Shown here piece by piece: positions 63,559 through 64,000 of a DNA stretch of 64,000 bases (its first letter is position 1; each line of letters starts with the position of its first letter). The position numbers and the translations under genes were made by a program. The notes beneath the pieces were generated by a model. That model had not been told where the DNA came from. It saw nothing but the letters and a program-made list of their open reading frames with translations, and made no database searches. The DNA lies in contig NZ_RYZZ01000007.1 in assembly GCF_003989135.1 (NCBI RefSeq), positions 356,367 to 420,366 on the forward strand, given 5' to 3'. Source of the DNA: Peribacillus cavernae. GTDB lineage: Bacteria > Bacillota > Bacilli > Bacillales > DSM-1321.

Positions 63559-64000
63559 TAATTATGATTCGTTTACCTACAACCTGTATCAGTATATTGC
63601 AGAACTCGGTCAGGACATATTGGTTAGAAGGAACGATGCGATCACACTCGCGGAAATTGAAGCTCTTGGGCCGGAAGCGATCGTTATATCACCGGGACCA
63701 GGCCGTCCAGAGGAAGCAGGCATCTGCATCCCTTTGATCCGGCATTTTTATGAATCGGTCCCGATACTTGGTGTTTGCCTCGGACACCAGGCCATTGCAG
63801 CTGCCTTTGGGGCGGAGATCATTGCAGCTAAACGGATTTGCCACGGAAAAACATCACCGATTACTCATAACGGGAAGGGGATTTTTGAATATCAGCCACA
63901 GCCCCTTGAGGTAATGAGATACCACTCTCTGGTTGTCGACAGGGAAACGGTGCCGATTGAATTTGAAGTAATGGCAAACGATATGAATGATGGTGAAATA
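63543..64000 (+). CDS. trpG: Anthranilate synthase component II, glutamine amidotransferase (partial)
   Basis: The first 152 residues are visible; the gene runs past the window end. N-terminus [35 protein letters not shown], and catalytic Cys in GVCLGHQAI (about residue 79). The ATG at 63543 lies 16 bases inside trpE, with GGAGGAAGC upstream. Could also serve as PabA. Confidence 0.92.

Overview
The window is chromosomal DNA from a Gram-positive, endospore-forming Bacillaceae bacterium related to Bacillus subtilis but outside its immediate species group. The evidence is gene content and order. Protein families I recognise from the B. subtilis kinD/ykvA - mhqR - ykvI - ykvS - ptsHI - ykwC - patA - cheV - ykyB - ykuE - ykuJ - ykuL(darB) - ccpC - dapH - dapL(ykuR) - ykuU - ykuV - ktrC - rnjA - rpoY - ykrA - def - ykyA - pdhABCD - SR1/speA - yktA segment occur here in the same order, with some members missing and others added. 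Strong AGGAGG-type ribosome binding sites, GTG/TTG starts, T-box leaders and lipobox signal peptides fit this. No rRNA, tRNA, CRISPR, transposase or prophage genes were seen.

Layout. 0-7 kb: a membrane acyltransferase, a four-PAS sensor kinase, a DUF1232 protein, a ZIP metal transporter, a Fsr-type MFS pump, and a MhqR-type MarR regulator with a consensus promoter and operator. 7-13 kb: M3 oligopeptidase, YkvI-type transporter, lipoprotein, YkvS and an SDR. 13-19 kb: secreted nuclease, ptsHI (no ptsG beside it), a second SDR lacking the catalytic Tyr/Lys, and a YkwC-type dehydrogenase. 19-25 kb: patA, CorA, a KinB-like kinase, cheV with a sigma-D-like promoter, ykyB and Tat-exported ykuE. 25-34 kb: an SLC13 permease, redox and MBL-fold proteins, ykuJ, darB, an MDR efflux pump and ccpC. 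34-38 kb: dapH/dapL (lysine and cell-wall diaminopimelate), peroxiredoxin, YkuV and KtrC. 38-43 kb: rnjA-rpoY (RNA decay and polymerase epsilon), ykrA, def, ykyA. 43-49 kb: the complete pyruvate dehydrogenase operon. 50.8-57.4 kb: an accessory catabolic cluster. 57.5-61 kb: the SR1/SR1P regulatory RNA, speA, a flavin oxidoreductase and yktA. 61.3-64 kb: two tandem tryptophan T-boxes followed by trpE and the start of trpG, cut by the window end.

The most distinctive block is 50.8-57.4 kb: an FCD-type GntR regulator and an HMG-CoA-lyase-family enzyme, divergent from a class III CoA-transferase and a four-gene NMT1/SsuA-type ABC importer. Identical ATTGTATACAAA palindromes lie on both divergent promoters. 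This looks like a self-contained, substrate-induced pathway that imports an organic acid, activates it as a CoA ester and cleaves it.

Two non-coding repeat families stand out. One is an interspersed element with AGAAAAGCGGAAGCGCC-type inverted ends, in about ten places, usually starting within a few bases of a stop codon or terminator. The other is an array of TTTTCGCTT units spaced 20-21 bp apart at two loci. All functional assignments come from reading the sequence and remembered family features; no database search was run.
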